8,622 nucleotides of DNA from Candidatus Nomurabacteria bacterium RIFCSPLOWO2_02_FULL_42_17 (GCA_001786095.1 MFVN01000007.1:1-8622); one strand, 5' to 3'; shown: positions 1 through 4,815, numbered from the stretch's first letter. Numbers and translations: made by a program. The notes: generated by a model not told the origin, from the sequence alone.

Positions 1-1
1 A

Positions 2-640
2 TTACAAAACAATTTCACGGGTTTATTCCCTAGAAAAAATTTTCTTATTTATCCGCGCCGACAAATAAAAGAAACTCTTTCCGAACGTTTTCAACGCATA
101 GAGCAAATGTCGCTAAAGGTTGAAGAAGATAATATTTTAGTAGTGGAAATTAAAGAACGCCAAGGCGAATATTTATGGTGTGGATTAGATCCAACATTAT
201 CTAAAGAGTGTTTTTTCACTGATAGGCAGGGTTATATTTTTGATCAAGCTCCTTATTTTTCCGGCAATGTTTATTTTAAGATTTACAGTCTGCCCGTGCG
301 GGCGGGATTGCCGTATAATTCATCAGCCATATCACGTATCGGATCGCAAGTGTTTCCGCCTGAAGATTTTATGCGTTTGACGGAATTAAAACATCGAATG
401 GAAACTTTGCGTCTCGCGCCCGTGTATTTTTGGATTAAACAGGAAGGGGAGTGCGTGGCGCGCGGTTCCGCGGGTTTTGAAATATTTTTCTTATGTACCG
501 GAAATTTAGAAGAAACAGCCGAGAACTTAAGCGCCGCGCTTCAAGCCGAGCCCTTCGCGCCGGATTATGAAAAACGCCTGCCGGATTTGTTGTATCTAGA
601 TTTACGCCATGACAACAAAGTTTTTTTCAAGTTAAAATGA
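2..640 (+). CDS. ftsQ: FtsQ-like cell division protein (5' end outside window)
   Basis: The reading frame is open from the first bases of the window to a TGA, giving 212 residues with no start inside, so the gene is cut by the window edge; the first internal ATG (107) is not a credible start because homologous-looking sequence continues upstream of it. The upstream part (FPR.NFLIYPR..IKETLSERF.RIE) and the following LVVEIKERQ.EYLWCG match the strand-helix pattern of a POTRA domain, and the C-terminus (LLYLDLRHDNKVFFKLK) resembles the YIDLR..N.VYYK ending of FtsQ/DivIB beta domains. FtsQ is a bitopic membrane protein linking early and late divisome components; the membrane anchor would lie upstream of the window. 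A segment reading LPVRAGL falls on a GC-rich hairpin and looks like a small in-frame insertion. The gene is followed after 36 nt by dnaX. Family assignment is from remembered motifs, not from a search. Confidence 0.72.
   Translation, partial: LQNNFTGLFPRKNFLIYPRRQIKETLSERFQRIEQMSLKVEEDNILVVEIKERQGEYLWCGLDPTLSKECFFTDRQGYIFDQAPYFSGNVYFKIYSLPVRAGLPYNSSAISRIGSQVFPPEDFMRLTELKHRMETLRLAPVYFWIKQEGECVARGSAGFEIFFLCTGNLEETAENLSAALQAEPFAPDYEKRLPDLLYLDLRHDNKVFFKLK
290..305. repeat. Imperfect GC-rich palindrome inside ftsQ
   Basis: CTGCCCG and CGGGCGG flank a TG dinucleotide and pair over 7 positions with one G-U wobble. The sequence is read in frame as the LPVRAG peptide. It resembles, in degraded form, the CCTGCC...GGCAGG palindromes at 1735-1752 and 8493-8512, so it may be an older copy of the same element class; that kinship is inference. 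Confidence 0.4.
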
Positions 641-641
641 T

Positions 642-670
642 TTTTAAAAATTCTCCGTTTCTGTTATATT
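642..670 (+). promoter_or_regulatory. Putative leaderless dnaX promoter
   Basis: A TATATT hexamer (665-670) ends seven bases before the A of the dnaX ATG, so a start at the usual spacing would fall on the start codon itself (position 677) and give a leaderless mRNA. The -35 region at 17-bp spacing (642-647, TTTTAA) is poor. No Shine-Dalgarno sequence is present. The same arrangement recurs before the genes at 4543 and 6539. Confidence 0.4.
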
Positions 671-676
671 AAGAGC

Positions 677-1717
677 ATGAGTGAAATGGTATTGTATCGT
701 AAATATCGTCCGCAAAAATTTGAGGACGTTCTAGGGCAGGATCATATTATTAAAGTTCTGTGTTCGGCTCTGAAATCAGGTCGTGTTTCGCACGCTTATC
801 TTTTTTCCGGCTCGCGGGGCATAGGTAAAACTTCGGTCGCGCGCATTATGGCGCGCGACCTCGGTTCTACTGAAAACGATGTTTATGAAATTGATGCCGC
901 TTCCAATCGCGGTATTGACGAGATTCGCGCCTTGCGCGAAGCCGTGCGCACCTTACCGCTTGAGTCCAAGTATAAAGTTTACATTATTGATGAAGTGCAC
1001 ATGCTTACCAAAGAGGCTTTTAATGCTTTGCTTAAAACCTTAGAAGAACCGCCGGCGCACACAATTTTTATTTTAGCCACAACTGAATTGGAAAAAGTTC
1101 CGGACACTATCGTTTCACGCTGTCAGACTTTTGTTTTCAGAAAACCCTCCGATAAATTACTTAAAGATTCTATATTAAACATCGCGCGAAGTGAAAAGCT
1201 TCAGATTTCGGAAGCCGGTGCCGAACTCATAGCGCTTTTGTCTGAGGGGTCTTTCCGTGACGCGCAGGGGATTTTGCAAAAAGTGGCCAGTTATTCTGAA
1301 AATCGCGAACTGGATATTTCTGAAATTGAAGAAGTTACTGGTGCGCCCAAGTCGTCCCTAGTTAATAGTTTTATTAAAGTCCTATGCGGTGGGCAACTAG
1401 AAAAAGGATTTGAAATAATTAATCAAATTAGTCGAGAGAATTTTGATATGAAAATTTTTTTAAAGCTGGTGGTGCATAAATTCCGCATGGCTTTAATTTT
1501 ACGTTACGCGCCGGAGATGAAAGGCGAAACAGCGCACCTGGTTTCTGAATCAGATTTGGAGTTTTTGAAAAAACTGGCCAAAGAGCATTCATCGGCTGTG
1601 CGCTCGCAAACATTAGAGGTGTTATTGGAAGCTTATCAAGCCGGAAAAAACGCGCTCATTCCTGAATTACCGCTGGAGCTTGCTTTGATTAAAATTTTAG
1701 GCCAAGATGAGAAATGA
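677..1717 (+). CDS. dnaX: DNA polymerase III subunit gamma (DnaX clamp loader), short and without zinc module
   Basis: AAA+ ATPase of the replicative clamp loader, which opens the sliding clamp and loads it on primed DNA. Visible motifs in order: the N-terminal LYRKYRPQ.FEDVLGQ signature (6-21), Walker A GSRGIGKT (45-52), the EIDAASNRGIDEIR segment (71-84), Walker B YIIDEVHM (102-109), sensor-1 ATTE (134-137) and the SRC motif with the arginine finger R148. Family members normally have a four-cysteine zinc-binding module between Walker A and the EIDAASN segment; here only about ten residues (R60 to Y70) connect them and no cysteines are present. At 346 aa the protein stops after the collar domain, so it is gamma-like and has no tau extension for binding helicase or polymerase. 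The ATG at 677 is supported by the -10 box just upstream; ATG 686 is the alternative. The stop codon lies a few bases before the tRNA-Gln fragment. Confidence 0.95.
   Translation: MSEMVLYRKYRPQKFEDVLGQDHIIKVLCSALKSGRVSHAYLFSGSRGIGKTSVARIMARDLGSTENDVYEIDAASNRGIDEIRALREAVRTLPLESKYKVYIIDEVHMLTKEAFNALLKTLEEPPAHTIFILATTELEKVPDTIVSRCQTFVFRKPSDKLLKDSILNIARSEKLQISEAGAELIALLSEGSFRDAQGILQKVASYSENRELDISEIEEVTGAPKSSLVNSFIKVLCGGQLEKGFEIINQISRENFDMKIFLKLVVHKFRMALILRYAPEMKGETAHLVSESDLEFLKKLAKEHSSAVRSQTLEVLLEAYQAGKNALIPELPLELALIKILGQDEK
835..860. repeat. Perfect 10-bp inverted repeat with 6-nt loop inside dnaX
   Basis: GGTCGCGCGC (835-844) is the exact reverse complement of GCGCGCGACC (851-860) around the loop ATTATG. 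It encodes the VAR-IM-ARD stretch just after Walker A, immediately before where the zinc module would normally be. The repetition of Ala-Arg codons explains part of the symmetry. Confidence 0.6.
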
Positions 1718-1724
1718 ATTTTAT

Positions 1725-1766
1725 TGCCGGGTCGCCTGCCTGCGCAGGCAGGTCTAATGGTAGGAC
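1725..1766 (+). pseudogene. tRNA-Gln 5' fragment split by a palindromic insertion
   Basis: TGCCGGGTCG (1725-1734) and TCTAATGGTAGGAC (1753-1766) are identical to the acceptor strand, positions 8-9 and D arm of the intact tRNA-Gln at 2034-2104. The 18-bp insertion lies after the first base pair of the D stem. After the D arm the sequence diverges apart from a possible ATC, and there is no anticodon, T arm or 3' acceptor strand, so it cannot make a tRNA. The D-loop part contains GGTAGGA six bases before the GIY-YIG start codon and may now serve as its ribosome binding site (inference). Confidence 0.85.
1735..1752. repeat. 18-bp perfect palindrome CCTGCCTGC/GCAGGCAGG
   Basis: Two 9-bp arms are exact reverse complements with no spacer. 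The left arm CCTGCCTGC is shared with the 20-bp palindrome at 8493-8512, marking both as copies of one dispersed palindromic repeat family. Comparison with the intact tRNA gene shows the exact insertion point, between G1734 and T1753, with no obvious target duplication. Confidence 0.9.
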
Positions 1767-1771
1767 TATCT

Positions 1772-2017
1772 ATGTGGTATGTCTATATACTTAAAAGTTC
1801 AAGGAAGCGGTGGTATTATGTTGGTAGTACAAATCGACTTCTTAAAAGGATAACAGAGCATAATAAGGGTTTAGTTTTCTCGACAAGAAGGTTTGTTCCA
1901 TTGTATCTTGTTTTTTCAAAAGAATTTGATTCAGAAAAAGAAGCAAGGATGTGTGAAAAAAGAATAAAAAGTAAGCGTATTGAAAAAGAGTTAATTATTA
2001 GAAATATTGAAAATTAA
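1772..2017 (+). CDS. Small GIY-YIG endonuclease-domain protein (YhbQ/URI type)
   Basis: An 81-residue stand-alone GIY-YIG nuclease-like domain. The GIY equivalent is Y3-V-Y5, the YIG equivalent is YVGS (16-19), then R22/R26 and H30 in NRLLKRITEHNKG, and a catalytic-type glutamate in DSEKEAR (E55 or E57). The length is normal for single-domain members, which are linked to DNA cleavage, repair or homing; the role of this one is unknown. ATG 1772 is chosen because MWYVYILKSS is the family's usual start; earlier in-frame starts (TTG 1724, ATG 1757) would translate through tRNA-fragment and palindrome sequence. AGGA at 1762-1765 lies six bases before the ATG. The gene is bracketed by a truncated and an intact tRNA-Gln start, which suggests a mobile cassette. 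Its arginine codons are mostly AGA/AGG, unlike dnaX. Confidence 0.88.
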   Translation: MWYVYILKSSRKRWYYVGSTNRLLKRITEHNKGLVFSTRRFVPLYLVFSKEFDSEKEARMCEKRIKSKRIEKELIIRNIEN

Positions 2018-2025
2018 AATAAATT

Positions 2026-2057
2026 AATTTCATTGCCGGGTCGTCTAATGGTAGGAC
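2026..2057 (+). repeat. Downstream direct repeat flanking the GIY-YIG gene (start of the intact tRNA)
   Basis: Uninterrupted partner of the repeat at 1717-1766: 31 of 32 aligned bases are identical once the 18-bp palindrome is removed from the upstream copy. The repeat covers the tRNA leader, acceptor strand and D arm. Confidence 0.85.
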
Positions 2058-2104
2058 ATCGCCCTTTGGAGGCGAGTATCTTGGTTCGAGTCCAAGCCCG
2101 GCAG
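2034..2104 (+). tRNA. tRNA-Gln (anticodon TTG)
   Basis: All four arms fold. The acceptor TGCCGGG (2034-2040) pairs with CCCGGCA (2097-2103). The D stem is GTCT/GGAC with one T-G pair (2043-2046, 2054-2057). The anticodon stem TCGCC/GGCGA encloses loop CTTTGGA, giving anticodon TTG at 2066-2068. The T stem CTTGG/CCAAG encloses TTCGAGT. U1-A72 and discriminator G73 (2104) are glutamine identity features in bacteria. The 3' CCA is not encoded (TAT follows). It converges with the sigma factor gene; no clear promoter of its own is visible beyond a weak TAAAAT at 2015-2020. Confidence 0.95.
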
Positions 2105-2156
2105 TATTAGTATTATCAAAATCTTATAATTTTTTTTAATGATAAAAAAAGGAAAT

Positions 2157-2208
2157 AAAAAAACCTGCTAAAATGTCATAAATAATTATATGATACTTAA
2201 CAGGTTTT
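2157..2208 (-). terminator. Rho-independent terminator of the sigma factor gene
   Basis: On the minus strand AAAACCTGTTAA (from 2208) pairs with TTAGCAGGTTTT (2171 down to 2160) over 12 positions with one G-U pair, followed by a run of T. The 25-nt loop can form an inner TCATA/TATGA stem. The left arm overlaps the sigma stop codon. It also separates the gene from the convergent tRNA-Gln. Confidence 0.75.
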
Positions 2209-3070
2209 AACTTATATGAGGTTTGAGCACCTCCACAAAACACTTTTTTTGAAGTTTCCGTATAGTTTTTTCTTTTATTTGTCTAACCCTTTCTCTTGTA
2301 AGACCAAGTATCTCTCCGATCTTTTCAGGTCCCATTTTGGGTTTTCCGTCTAAACCAAAATAATATTCAATAACTTTTTTTTCTTTGGGTTTCAATCTAT
2401 TTAGTACCACCAATATATCTTCTTTACATGATTCTTCGTTCAGTTTTTCTATTATTGGACAACCAGCCTTACTTTCCAAAACATCCAAAAGAGAGTCATC
2501 TTCTCCTTTAACAATAGGAGCATCTATCGAGACGTGCCTGCCAGCGACACCTAAGGTGGCTTCAACTTCTTCGGTGCTAATTTCAAGAGAATTGGCCAAT
2601 TCTTCAGGAGAAGGTTCGCGTTCGAATTCCTGTTCCAGGTGAGAAAAAGCTTTATTGATCTTATTGAGCGATCCTACTTTGTTCAGGGGTAATCTAACTA
2701 CCCTTAAATGTTCGGCAAGCGCTTGCAATATAGACTGACGGATCCACCAAACGGCATAGGAAATGAATTTAAAACCCTTAGTTTCGTCAAACCTTTCAAT
2801 GGCCTTAATTAAACCGAGATTACCTTCACTAATAAGGTCGCTCAATGAAAATCCCTGATTTTGATATTGCTTGGCAACAGAGACAACAAAGCGAAGATTT
2901 GCTTCAATTAATTTTTCAAAAGCTTGCTGATCGCCGTCCCTGATTCTTTTCATCAGTTCTACTTCCTTGTCGGAAGATATCCTTGGTTTTCTTCCAATTT
3001 CTAATAAATATAAATTTATAGATGAGGTATCCCGTGCTGTGATTTGTTTTTCAATTTTTAATTGTCTCAT
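2207..3070 (-). CDS. RNA polymerase sigma-70 factor, RpoD/SigA type resembling Bacteroidetes primary sigma
   Basis: A 287-aa sigma factor directing RNA polymerase to promoters. Region 1.2 (about 16-46), region 2 (52-122, with NLRFVVSVAKQYQNQG for core binding and FKFISYAVWWIRQSILQAL for -10 recognition and melting), region 3 (RVVRLPLNKVGSLNKINK onward) and region 4 (220-278, with helix-turn-helix IGEILGLTRERVRQIKEKTIRKL) are all present; region 1.1 is absent. The MRQLKI..QIT.R opening, the EQEFEREPSPEELA segment, the TLGVAGRHVSIDAP...GEDDSLLDVL segment and the length are what I remember of Bacteroidetes RpoD (inference, not searched). Region 4 is more divergent. A textbook Shine-Dalgarno sequence precedes ATG 3070. 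By eye about two thirds of its arginine codons are AGA/AGG versus one in about nineteen in dnaX, suggesting transfer. Whether it is primary or alternative cannot be told from here. Confidence 0.95.
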   Translation of the reverse strand: MRQLKIEKQITARDTSSINLYLLEIGRKPRISSDKEVELMKRIRDGDQQAFEKLIEANLRFVVSVAKQYQNQGFSLSDLISEGNLGLIKAIERFDETKGFKFISYAVWWIRQSILQALAEHLRVVRLPLNKVGSLNKINKAFSHLEQEFEREPSPEELANSLEISTEEVEATLGVAGRHVSIDAPIVKGEDDSLLDVLESKAGCPIIEKLNEESCKEDILVVLNRLKPKEKKVIEYYFGLDGKPKMGPEKIGEILGLTRERVRQIKEKTIRKLQKKCFVEVLKPHIS

Positions 3071-3075
3071 TTTAA

Positions 3076-3080
3076 CCTCC
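3076..3080 (-). promoter_or_regulatory. Strong Shine-Dalgarno site of the sigma gene
   Basis: The minus strand reads AAAAAAGGAGGTTAAA directly before the ATG, with GGAGG five bases from it. This is the only consensus ribosome binding site in the window; the other genes have none or a weak one. Confidence 0.85.
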
Positions 3081-3099
3081 TTTTTTGATTTTAATTAAC

Positions 3100-3147
3100 A
3101 ATGTTTAAACTTCCACCTTATTCTAGCACCGCTTGAAATTTAGTCAA
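3100..3147 (-). promoter_or_regulatory. Sigma gene promoter plus start-site box
   Basis: On the minus strand: TTGACT (-35, 3142-3147), a 16-bp spacer ending in TGC, and TAGAAT (-10, 3120-3125), that is an extended -10 promoter. The predicted start falls near 3113, the first base of GAAGTTTAAACATT (3113 to 3100), whose core GTTTAAAC is an 8-bp palindrome. The 66-aa gene upstream has the same arrangement at 3451-3499. The leader to the ATG is about 43 nt. Confidence 0.75.
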
Positions 3148-3167
3148 TGCGGCGGGTAAAAATAAGA

Positions 3168-3202
3168 AAAGCCAACCCGGGGTTGGCTTTCAGTTTTTTT
3201 TT
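3168..3202 (-). terminator. Terminator of the 66-aa gene (bidirectional in form)
   Basis: AAAGCCAAC (3168-3176) and GTTGGCTTT (3182-3190) form a perfect 9-bp stem around CCGGG. On the minus strand it is followed by TTCTTATTTTT and so ends transcription of the gene at 3226-3426 before the sigma promoter. On the plus strand a T run (3194-3202) follows as well, but no plus-strand gene reads into it. Confidence 0.8.
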
Positions 3203-3225
3203 AATTTCAAACGAATACGGAAATC

Positions 3226-3426
3226 TTATTCTTTAGAAACTTGCCCTCTTATTTTTACCCTATAATAATGAAATTCCCCCTCATTATTAATTATGGCAAT
3301 ATAGATTAATTTATCATCTTCATTCTTTTTTTCTAAACCCCCAAATATCACCACACCTTCTTCAAGAGATTCACCTGGAAAGAGTTTTTCGAGAATTTTT
3401 TTTTGAGTAGTAATTTTGTTTGGCAT
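3226..3426 (-). CDS. Small protein of unknown function
   Basis: I do not recognise this 66-residue protein. It has no signal peptide or membrane segment. The first half is charged (KKILEKLFPGESLEEG), followed by an alternating hydrophobic pattern (GVVIFGG, KLIYIAIINNEGEFHYYRVKIRG) that suggests a small beta-sheet fold. It is supported as a gene by its own well-formed promoter (3472-3499) and its own terminator (3168-3202). It lacks a Shine-Dalgarno sequence. Its arginines use AGG and AGA, as in the sigma gene, and it shares that gene's promoter type and start-site box, so the two are probably co-regulated. A role as partner or regulator of the sigma factor is possible but is speculation. Confidence 0.7.
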   Translation of the reverse strand: MPNKITTQKKILEKLFPGESLEEGVVIFGGLEKKNEDDKLIYIAIINNEGEFHYYRVKIRGQVSKE

Positions 3427-3450
3427 AAGCTTATTTTTTTACAGTGAACT

Positions 3451-3499
3451 AATGTTTAAACTTCTACCCTCATCTTAACACACCCCATAATCTAGTCAA
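3451..3499 (-). promoter_or_regulatory. Promoter of the 66-aa gene with the same start-site box
   Basis: On the minus strand: TTGACT (3494-3499), a 16-bp spacer ending in TGT, TAAGAT (3472-3477), then GAAGTTTAAACATT (3464 to 3451) beginning at about +2. The -35 sequence, spacer length, extended -10 and box all match the sigma gene promoter; the box is identical over 14 bp and is followed by GTT or AGTT in the two copies. Confidence 0.75.
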
Positions 3500-3614
3500 T
3501 TAACCGCAACCATTCAATCTTCGATTTTATTCAAAGGCATGGTCCAGTTAAAGAAAGTGGAATGTACGCGAACTTTTTCGGGATATTTTTTTATGTGGTA
3601 TATTGAAAATAATT

Positions 3615-3623
3615 TGCTAAAAT
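3615..3623 (+). promoter_or_regulatory. Possible extended -10 promoter for the exported-protein gene
   Basis: TGCTAAAAT fits an extended -10 element; no acceptable -35 lies at 16-18 bp. A start near 3630 would give a leader of about 80 nt. AAGGA at 3690-3694 is too far from ATG 3713 to be a normal ribosome binding site. Confidence 0.3.
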
Positions 3624-3712
3624 ACAGGTGTGACCAGATATCATTTTGTGCTGGGGGAAGAAGAATTAAAACGTATGATTTATTAAAATAAGGAAAAAAT
3701 CCAATAAAAATT

Positions 3713-4516
3713 ATGAAAAAGATTTTAGGGGTTTTAATTTTGGGGTTGATGTGGGGCGGAGCTTTTTACGCATGGGCGGAAGGGGAAACTGAAAACATCG
3801 GTTTTATACCGGACAATATTTGGTTCTCTAAAGATCCGCCAACGGAGGGTGACACCGTCAAAATTTACACGCTTGTTTTTAATAATGGAAAAAACGCGCT
3901 TTTCGGCACGGTTGAATTTTACGACAAGAACGTGATTTTAGGCAAAAAAGAATTTTTATCGCCGGCCGGCGGAATAAAAGATGTTTCCGTAAACTGGGAA
4001 GTAATGGCCGGTGACCATACTTTGTCGGCTAAAATTTTAAATCCCAGTTTTATTCTTTCTGATGGGAAAAAAGAGCCGGCGCAATTAAAGCAAAACGATA
4101 CCGGCGAACGTCTGGTTTTTGTGCCGAAGAAAATTTTTCCGTCCAGTACCGCGGATGGTGGCAAGGCGGGTCTAACGGAAACTATTTCTGAAAAACTAGA
4201 CGAGGTAGGCGAGGCGGTTTCAGGGTTTCCTGTTGTTAAAAATATCGAGTCTATTCGTATTAATGAAAGCGAGCGTTTAGCGGAGAATAAAAAAAATCTT
4301 CAAGATAATTTAACGGCAGAAAAAAATTCCCCCGATAAAGCCGAACTTTCAAAAGGCAAAAAAAACGAAGTTTCGATTCAACGTCCGCTTAAATACGTGA
4401 AATTATTTTTCTTAAAACTTTTTCATTTTGTATTTTCACACCCAGTTGTTTTTTATGGTTTGCTTATTCTGATTATCTTTTTAATTCTGCGTTTCATATG
4501 GCGTCGGGTGTTTTGA
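3713..4516 (+). CDS. Exported membrane-anchored protein with CARDB-like domain
   Basis: 267 aa. Residues 1-22 form a signal peptide (MKK, hydrophobic core VLILGLMWGGAF, AWA before E23). About 28-115 have the pattern of a CARDB/Ig-like adhesion domain (FIPDNIWFSKDPPTEGDTVKIYTLVFNNG...VEFYDKNVILGKKEF...VSVNWEVMAGDHTLSAKI). A charged, low-complexity linker of about 110 residues follows, then a C-terminal membrane helix (about 244-262) with a basic RFIWRRVF tail. The layout implies an extracellular domain held off the membrane by a flexible stalk; the ligand is unknown. Many genes of this type occur in Parcubacteria genomes as hypothetical proteins (remembered). GCG/CGT-rich codon use matches the core genes, not the AGA/AGG-rich segment just upstream. 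Confidence 0.75.
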   Translation: MKKILGVLILGLMWGGAFYAWAEGETENIGFIPDNIWFSKDPPTEGDTVKIYTLVFNNGKNALFGTVEFYDKNVILGKKEFLSPAGGIKDVSVNWEVMAGDHTLSAKILNPSFILSDGKKEPAQLKQNDTGERLVFVPKKIFPSSTADGGKAGLTETISEKLDEVGEAVSGFPVVKNIESIRINESERLAENKKNLQDNLTAEKNSPDKAELSKGKKNEVSIQRPLKYVKLFFLKLFHFVFSHPVVFYGLLILIIFLILRFIWRRVF

Positions 4517-4528
4517 TTCCTTTTTTTG

Positions 4529-4534
4529 TATAAT
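4529..4534 (+). promoter_or_regulatory. Consensus -10 box, near-leaderless start of the membrane-protein/mrdA pair
   Basis: A perfect TATAAT lies eight bases before ATG 4543, so transcription would begin at about 4541 with a leader of 0-3 nt. No convincing -35 is seen at 16-18 bp; TTGATT at 4513-4518 is too close. No Shine-Dalgarno sequence precedes the ATG. Confidence 0.5.
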
Positions 4535-4542
4535 GACTATTA

Positions 4543-4815
4543 ATGAAATGGTTTAGAATTTTGGCAAATATCGCGCTTTTGGTCGCGGTTTTATGGTTGC
4601 CTTTTTGGGTAACCGTGCTTTTGGTTCTAGTTGGACTTTTTTATTTCAGAAATTATTATGAGGCCTTAATCGCGCTTCTTTTGATCGATTTAATCTATGG
4701 TGTGCCCTTGGCACGCTGGGGCGGTTGGCCGTTAGTTTCATTTTCAATCGGCATAGTTCTTTTTATTGGAGCGGAAATTCTTAAACGTCGGTTAAAATTT
4801 TATGAACGCTCGTAA
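4543..4815 (+). CDS. Small integral membrane protein in the mreD position
   Basis: 90 aa, almost entirely hydrophobic, with about four membrane segments (roughly 5-18, 20-35, 40-56 and 64-80) and a basic C-terminus (KRRLKFYERS). It overlaps the start of mrdA by 14 nt, so the two are translated from one mRNA. In rod-shape operons MreD, a polytopic protein of about 160-170 aa, sits just before the PBP2 gene; this protein has that position and topology but only about half the length, and no motif proves the relation. A reduced MreD-like scaffold for PBP2 is the best guess; an unrelated small membrane protein is the alternative. Confidence 0.75.
   Translation: MKWFRILANIALLVAVLWLPFWVTVLLVLVGLFYFRNYYEALIALLLIDLIYGVPLARWGGWPLVSFSIGIVLFIGAEILKRRLKFYERS

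Larger units (their letters stand above)
1717..1766 (+). repeat. Upstream direct repeat flanking the GIY-YIG gene (interrupted)
   Basis: Bases 1717-1734 match 2026-2043 at 17 of 18 positions, and 1753-1766 match 2044-2057 exactly; an 18-bp palindrome (1735-1752) interrupts only this copy. The repeat includes eight or nine bases upstream of the tRNA, so it is a duplication of the tRNA start together with its leader. The copies bracket the GIY-YIG gene. Confidence 0.85.
3427..3712. other. 286-bp divergent intergenic region with a weak 50-codon frame
   Basis: The left part holds the promoter of the 66-aa gene. The right part, about 3500-3712, precedes the exported-protein gene. A plus-strand frame ATG 3539 to TAA 3691 encodes 50 residues (MVQLKKVECT...KTYDLLK) with no Shine-Dalgarno site; another frame is open from 3496 to about 3594 without a start codon. 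Neither is recognised. The region may be a long leader or the decayed remains of a gene. Confidence 0.4.

Noticed and set aside
835..860. Programmed frameshift signal in dnaX like the E. coli tau/gamma switch
   Set aside because: The hairpin lies near the 5' end with no slippery A run before it, and the gene has no downstream tau-coding extension to make a switch useful.
1735..1752. CCTGCC palindrome as a dnaX terminator
   Set aside because: It lacks a following T run, and its exact position inside the tRNA copy identifies it as an inserted repeat.
1724..1771. N-terminal extension of the GIY-YIG protein from TTG 1724 or ATG 1757
   Set aside because: It would translate tRNA-fragment and palindrome sequence; the family start MWYVYILKS is at 1772 with AGGA at proper spacing.
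2104..2160. T8 run (2131-2138) as terminator of the tRNA-Gln transcript
   Set aside because: No stable hairpin precedes the T run; only the sigma gene terminator on the opposite strand is well formed.
2385..2642. Plus-strand frame of 85 codons inside the sigma gene
   Set aside because: Serine-rich shadow translation opposite strongly conserved sigma regions 3 and 4.
3539..3691. 50-codon plus-strand frame upstream of the exported-protein gene
   Set aside because: No ribosome binding site, no recognisable motif, and a competing frame over the same bases; kept only as a note on the intergenic region.
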